A stretch of DNA of 64,000 nucleotides from Anaeromyxobacter terrae (GTDB lineage: Bacteria; Myxococcota; Myxococcia; Myxococcales; Anaeromyxobacteraceae). The notes below the pieces were generated by a model that saw only the letters and a list, made by a program, of their open reading frames with translations, was not told the origin of the DNA and searched no databases. The stretch's first letter is position 1. The number at the start of each line of letters is the position of its first letter. This document shows, piece by piece, positions 59,176-64,000 of the stretch. The DNA lies in assembly GCF_022690685.1 (NCBI RefSeq), contig NZ_JALCYY010000004.1:1-64000 (forward strand), given 5' to 3'. Both the position numbers and the translations under genes were made by a program.

Positions 59176-59898
59176 ATGTGGGAACGGGTACAGGCAGTGC
59201 TGGACGAGGCGTTCGCGCGGCTCGGCGCGGTGATCGCGGCGGACCTGCCGGGCATCGTGGCGATGCTCATCGTGCTCGTGTCCGCGATCGTCGCCGCGTT
59301 CGTCATCCGGGCGATCCTGCGGACGGTGCTCACGCGCGTCGGCTTCGATCGGCGCGCGCGCGAGCTGGGCATGACCACCCGCCGCGACCTCGGGCCACGC
59401 CAGGAGCCCTCCTGGATCGTGGCGCGGTTCGCGTTCTGGCTCGTGGTGGTGGCCGGCATCGCCCTCGCGCTCGAGGTGCTCGGCGCGAGCACGATGACCG
59501 CCTTCGGCCTCTCGCTGCTCGTGTTCCTGCCGAAGCTCGTCGTCGGCGCGCTCATCCTGCTCGTCGGCATCGGCGTCGCCCGCTTCCTCGAGCGGAGCGC
59601 GCTCATCAACGCGGTGAACCAGCAGATCCGGCAGGCGCGCCTCATCGCCCTCGCGGTGAAGTGGCTCGTCCTCGTCCTCGCCGCGGCGATGGCCCTCGAG
59701 CACGTCGGCATCGGCGGGGAGCTGCCCACGCTCGCCTTCGCGATCGTGGTGGGCGGCATCGTGCTCGCCGTCGCGCTCGCGGTGGGGCTCGGGGCGCGCG
59801 AGGCGGTGTCGCGCGCGCTCGACCGCGAGGCCCGCGGGGAGGCTCGGCCGGGCGAGCCGGGGACGCCCGCCCCCGAGGACAAGGTCCAGCACCTCTAG
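59176..59898 (+). CDS. Membrane protein of the mechanosensitive-channel-like TM-helix repeat family
   Basis: A 240-residue protein with four to five hydrophobic helices: GIVAMLIVLVSAIVAAFVIR, FAFWLVVVAGIALALEVLG, LSLLVFLPKLVVGALILLVG, ALAVKWLVLVLAAAMALEHV and a final AFAIVVGGIVLAVALAVGLG. FLPKLVVGALILLVGIGVA and GLGAREAVSRAL match the TM_helix repeats of CmpX/YjeP-like proteins related to MscS. A charged 25-residue tail ends it. GAGGAGA lies before the ATG, and the gene follows the glycosyltransferase by 19 bases. Function is probably membrane-tension or osmotic response, by inference. Confidence 0.75.
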   Translation: MWERVQAVLDEAFARLGAVIAADLPGIVAMLIVLVSAIVAAFVIRAILRTVLTRVGFDRRARELGMTTRRDLGPRQEPSWIVARFAFWLVVVAGIALALEVLGASTMTAFGLSLLVFLPKLVVGALILLVGIGVARFLERSALINAVNQQIRQARLIALAVKWLVLVLAAAMALEHVGIGGELPTLAFAIVVGGIVLAVALAVGLGAREAVSRALDREARGEARPGEPGTPAPEDKVQHL

Positions 59899-59911
59899 CC
59901 CCGAGCGCCCC

Positions 59912-61435
59912 TTGCCCCGCGACCGCCGCAGCGGAATCCTGCTCCACCCGACCTCCCTCCCAGGCCCCCACGGCGTGGGCGACCTCGGCGGCGGGGCGCA
60001 TCGCTTCGCCGCCTGGCTCGCGGACGCCGGCCAGCGGCTGTGGCAGGTCCTCCCGCTCGGCCCGACCGGCTTCGGCGACTCCCCCTACCAGGCGCTCTCG
60101 TCGCGCGCCGGCAACACCCTGCTCGTCTCGCTCGAGACGCTCCGGAACGAGGGCTGGCTCGAGGACGCCGATCTCGCCGGCGCGCCCTCGCCCGATCCCG
60201 AGCACGCCGCGTACGACGAGGCGGGGCCCTGGAAGCGCGAACGGCTCGAGCGGGCGGCGGTGGCCTTCGGCGCGCGCGCGGGCGCCGAGGCGCGCGCCGA
60301 GCTCGAGGCCTTCCGCGCGCGCGAGGCGGACTGGCTCGAGGACTGGGCGCTGTTCTGGGTGCTGAAGCAGGCGCACGAGGGGCGGGCGTGGACGGCCTGG
60401 GCGGAGCCGCTCGCCCGCCGTGACCCGCGCGCGCTCGACGCCGCGCGCGCCCGCTACGCGCGATCGATCTTCGCGGAGGTGTTCGCGCAGTGGTGCTTCG
60501 CGCGCCAGTGGAACGCGCTCCGCGCCCGCTGCCGCGCCCTCGGGATCGCGCTCCTCGGCGACGTCCCCATCTACGTCGCGCACGACTCGGTCGAGGTCTG
60601 GTCGCGCCCCGAGCTGTTCCGCCTCGACGCCCGGGGCGAGCCCGCGGCCGTCGCCGGGGTCCCGCCCGACTACTTCAGCGCCAGCGGCCAGCTCTGGGGG
60701 AACCCGCTCTGGGACTGGGACGCCGTCGCGCGCGAAGGCTTCCGGAGCTGGCTCGCGCGCATCCGCGGCGCGCTCGCCCTCGTCGACCGGATCCGCCTCG
60801 ATCACTTCCGCGGCTTCGAGGCCTACTGGGAGATCCCCGCCGGCGCCGCCACCGCGGAGGAGGGACGGTGGGTGCCGGGGCCGGGCGCGCGACTGTTCGA
60901 GGCGCTCGAGGCCGCGCTCGGACCGCTGCCGTTCGTGGCCGAGAACCTCGGCGTCATCACCCCGGAGGTCGAGGCGCTCCGGCGGCACTTCCGCCTGCCC
61001 GGCATGGCCGTGCTCCAGTTCGCCTTCGGGACCGATCCCCAGGCGCCCACCTTCCTGCCGCACAACTACGAGCGCGACCTCGTCGCCTACACCGGCACGC
61101 ACGACAACGACACCGCGATGGGCTGGTGGGAGGGCGGGGCCGGCGACAGCGTCCGCACCGCGGAGGAAGTCGCGCTCGAGAAGGCGTACGCGCGCGCGTA
61201 CCTCGCGATCGACGAGCGCGAGCCGAGCTGGGTGATGATCCGGGCGATCCTCGCGTCGGTGGCGGACACCGCGATCGCGCCCATGCAGGACGTGCTCGGG
61301 CTCGGCTCGTCCGCGCGCATGAACACGCCCGCGACGCTCGGCGGCAACTGGCGCTGGCGGGTGCGGGATGACGCGCTCGCGCCGGAGCGCGCGGCGCGGC
61401 TCGCGGAGCTCACGCGGCTCTACGGCCGCGGCTGA
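59912..61435 (+). CDS. malQ: 4-alpha-glucanotransferase
   Basis: A 507-residue GH77 enzyme (amylomaltase) that transfers alpha-1,4-glucan segments. LLHPTSLPGPHGVGDLG and WQVLPLGPTGFGDSPYQALS open the barrel. The nucleophile Asp is in RIRLDHFRGFEAYWEIP, the acid/base Glu in FVAENLGVITPEVE, and the stabilising Asp in TGTHDNDTAMGWW. All catalytic residues are present, and the length fits the family. The start is TTG at 59912, only 13 bases after the channel gene stop, without a clear Shine-Dalgarno, so translation is probably coupled. Together with TreS it links maltodextrin and trehalose metabolism. Confidence 0.95.
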   Translation: MPRDRRSGILLHPTSLPGPHGVGDLGGGAHRFAAWLADAGQRLWQVLPLGPTGFGDSPYQALSSRAGNTLLVSLETLRNEGWLEDADLAGAPSPDPEHAAYDEAGPWKRERLERAAVAFGARAGAEARAELEAFRAREADWLEDWALFWVLKQAHEGRAWTAWAEPLARRDPRALDAARARYARSIFAEVFAQWCFARQWNALRARCRALGIALLGDVPIYVAHDSVEVWSRPELFRLDARGEPAAVAGVPPDYFSASGQLWGNPLWDWDAVAREGFRSWLARIRGALALVDRIRLDHFRGFEAYWEIPAGAATAEEGRWVPGPGARLFEALEAALGPLPFVAENLGVITPEVEALRRHFRLPGMAVLQFAFGTDPQAPTFLPHNYERDLVAYTGTHDNDTAMGWWEGGAGDSVRTAEEVALEKAYARAYLAIDEREPSWVMIRAILASVADTAIAPMQDVLGLGSSARMNTPATLGGNWRWRVRDDALAPERAARLAELTRLYGRG

Positions 61436-61450
61436 GGCGCGCCCGCGGGC

Positions 61451-61786
61451 CTACCCGGCCCGGAACGTCCGGATCCCCAGCAGCGCCGACACGAGCCAAG
61501 AGAGGACCGTGAGCGCGAGCGCGACGAGGAGCGCCCGCCAGAAGCCGATCCCGTACGCGCCCATGATCACCGCGAGCCAGATCGTCACGTAGAGGAGCCA
61601 CGGCAGGAGCAGGAACCAGAGGAACTTCGCGAGCGTGACGTAGTACGCGATCGAGAGGACGATCGAGACCGCCACCGCGCGCCCGAAGGTGTTCGCGGGG
61701 TTCGCCGGAGACACCCAGGCGACCGCGAGCCAGAGGACGCCGGCGGAGAGTACGAGGCGGAGCAGGAACGCGAGGAGGTGGACCAT
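61451..61786 (-). CDS. Small four-helix membrane protein
   Basis: A 111-residue protein with about four hydrophobic helices: LLAFLLRLVLSAGVLWLAVA, AVAVSIVLSIAYYVTLAKFL, FLLLPWLLYVTIWLAVIMGA and ALLVALALTVLSWLVSALLG. No recognised family. GGAGG lies five bases before the ATG at 61786, and the gene starts 11 bases after the treS stop on the same strand, so it is co-transcribed. It is a candidate regulator or export helper, but the role is unknown. Confidence 0.7.
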   Translation of the reverse strand: MVHLLAFLLRLVLSAGVLWLAVAWVSPANPANTFGRAVAVSIVLSIAYYVTLAKFLWFLLLPWLLYVTIWLAVIMGAYGIGFWRALLVALALTVLSWLVSALLGIRTFRAG

Positions 61787-61797
61787 GGGCGCCTCCG

Positions 61798-63459
<1,662 letters not shown>

Positions 63460-63721
63460 CCGGCGTCCGTGACCTCCTGCCAGTTCTAAGATCGCACCCG
63501 GGACCCGCAAGCGGAGGATTCCGCGCGGGGCGCCGGGACCCGCGAGCCTCCGGTGTATACGCCCGGACGGGCGGACGGGCGAGGGACCGCCGTCCCGGTT
63601 CTCGGAGCGTGAACGGAGCGGAGCGCCCCGCCGGGCGCGGGCCACGATGGGCCGGGGCGTTCGCGGCGCGAGCGCCGCGTCGCTAGCTTCAGACGTGGTC
63701 GCGTCGCGGGGCGGGGGCAGC

Positions 63722-64000
63722 GTGCGGATCTGGGCGGCGGCGGTCGCGGCGGCGCTGTGCCTCGGCGGCTGCGAGCCGTGGCACTGCGACTTCTACGTCC
63801 GCGACGCGTGCGTCGAGTTCGTGACCGATCCCGCCGACCTGGCCGACGCGGAGCAGCGGGTCTCCGCGCTGCTCGACCGCGAGCTGCCGTTCTGGGGGCT
63901 CGCGAACCTCGACGGCTGGCGCATCCAGTTCCGCGACGACGCCGAGTACGCCTGCTACCTCGCGTCCCACAACGACGGCTGCACCGACTACCTCGAGAAG
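63722..64000 (+). CDS. Putative lipoprotein, 5' part only
   Basis: The first 93 residues of a protein running off the right edge. A signal peptide ([17 protein letters not shown]) ends in an LGGC lipobox. The mature part has several cysteines ([31 protein letters not shown]) and a helical stretch between them. GTG 63722 is chosen because it begins the signal peptide; an in-frame GTG at 63695 is also possible. A plausible extracytoplasmic, disulfide-containing lipoprotein. Family not recognised. Confidence 0.6.
   Translation, partial: MRIWAAAVAAALCLGGCEPWHCDFYVRDACVEFVTDPADLADAEQRVSALLDRELPFWGLANLDGWRIQFRDDAEYACYLASHNDGCTDYLEK

Overview
This window is very GC-rich (well above 70 percent by eye) bacterial chromosome. 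Two-component kinases with stacked PAS domains, a chemoreceptor, a PilZ protein, a tetrahaem cytochrome c, a giant cysteine-repeat lipoprotein and long GC-rich intergenic hairpins suggest a myxobacterium-like organism, with Anaeromyxobacter as my best guess. That assignment is an inference. No rRNA, tRNA, CRISPR array or intact insertion sequence was seen.

Layout. 1-3223 (minus): glycolate oxidase genes glcD-glcE-glcF, glcF running off the left edge, preceded by a frameshifted remnant of a TRAP transporter large permease. 3737-10213 (plus): a 2158-residue lipoprotein with 25 tandem cysteine-rich repeats. 10337-14760: PrsW-like protease, lipase, small GNAT, hybrid histidine kinase. 14868-17115: kbl-tdh threonine degradation operon. 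17177-20289: tautomerase, glutaryl-CoA dehydrogenase-like enzyme, cysteine-rich PAS kinase, with a repeated intergenic palindromic element on either side of the tautomerase gene. 20297-28145: secreted protein, TPR protein, C45 acyltransferase-like fusion, ChaN-like lipoprotein, tiny secreted protein, B12-type radical SAM enzyme. 28200-33610: secreted Cache protein with chemoreceptor, then a DUF2868/DUF3482 GTPase pair. 33611-35774: an HNH endonuclease gene between two long non-coding stretches, the most island-like part. 35775-48410: PilZ, methyltransferase, PfkB kinase, TrmJ, CBS, TRIC-type channel, tetrahaem cytochrome, GtrA fusion, degenerate receiver, RsmE, class V aminotransferase, coiled-coil membrane protein. 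48481-52738 (minus): ABC-type MacB-like exporter operon. 52886-57844: ScfR/RamB-like regulator divergent from a single-chain malate synthase-isocitrate lyase-hemerythrin fusion. 57924-63459: glycosyltransferase, mechanosensitive-like channel, MalQ, small membrane protein, TreS-like glucosyltransferase. 63722-64000: start of a lipoprotein.

A metabolic theme recurs. Glycolate oxidase makes glyoxylate, a class V aminotransferase may convert glyoxylate to glycine, Tdh/Kbl make glycine and acetyl-CoA from threonine, and the fused glyoxylate-shunt enzyme uses acetyl-CoA and glyoxylate. The most unusual item is that fused enzyme: both shunt activities in one polypeptide, ending in a hemerythrin-like di-iron domain and facing its likely regulator across an AT-richer promoter region.
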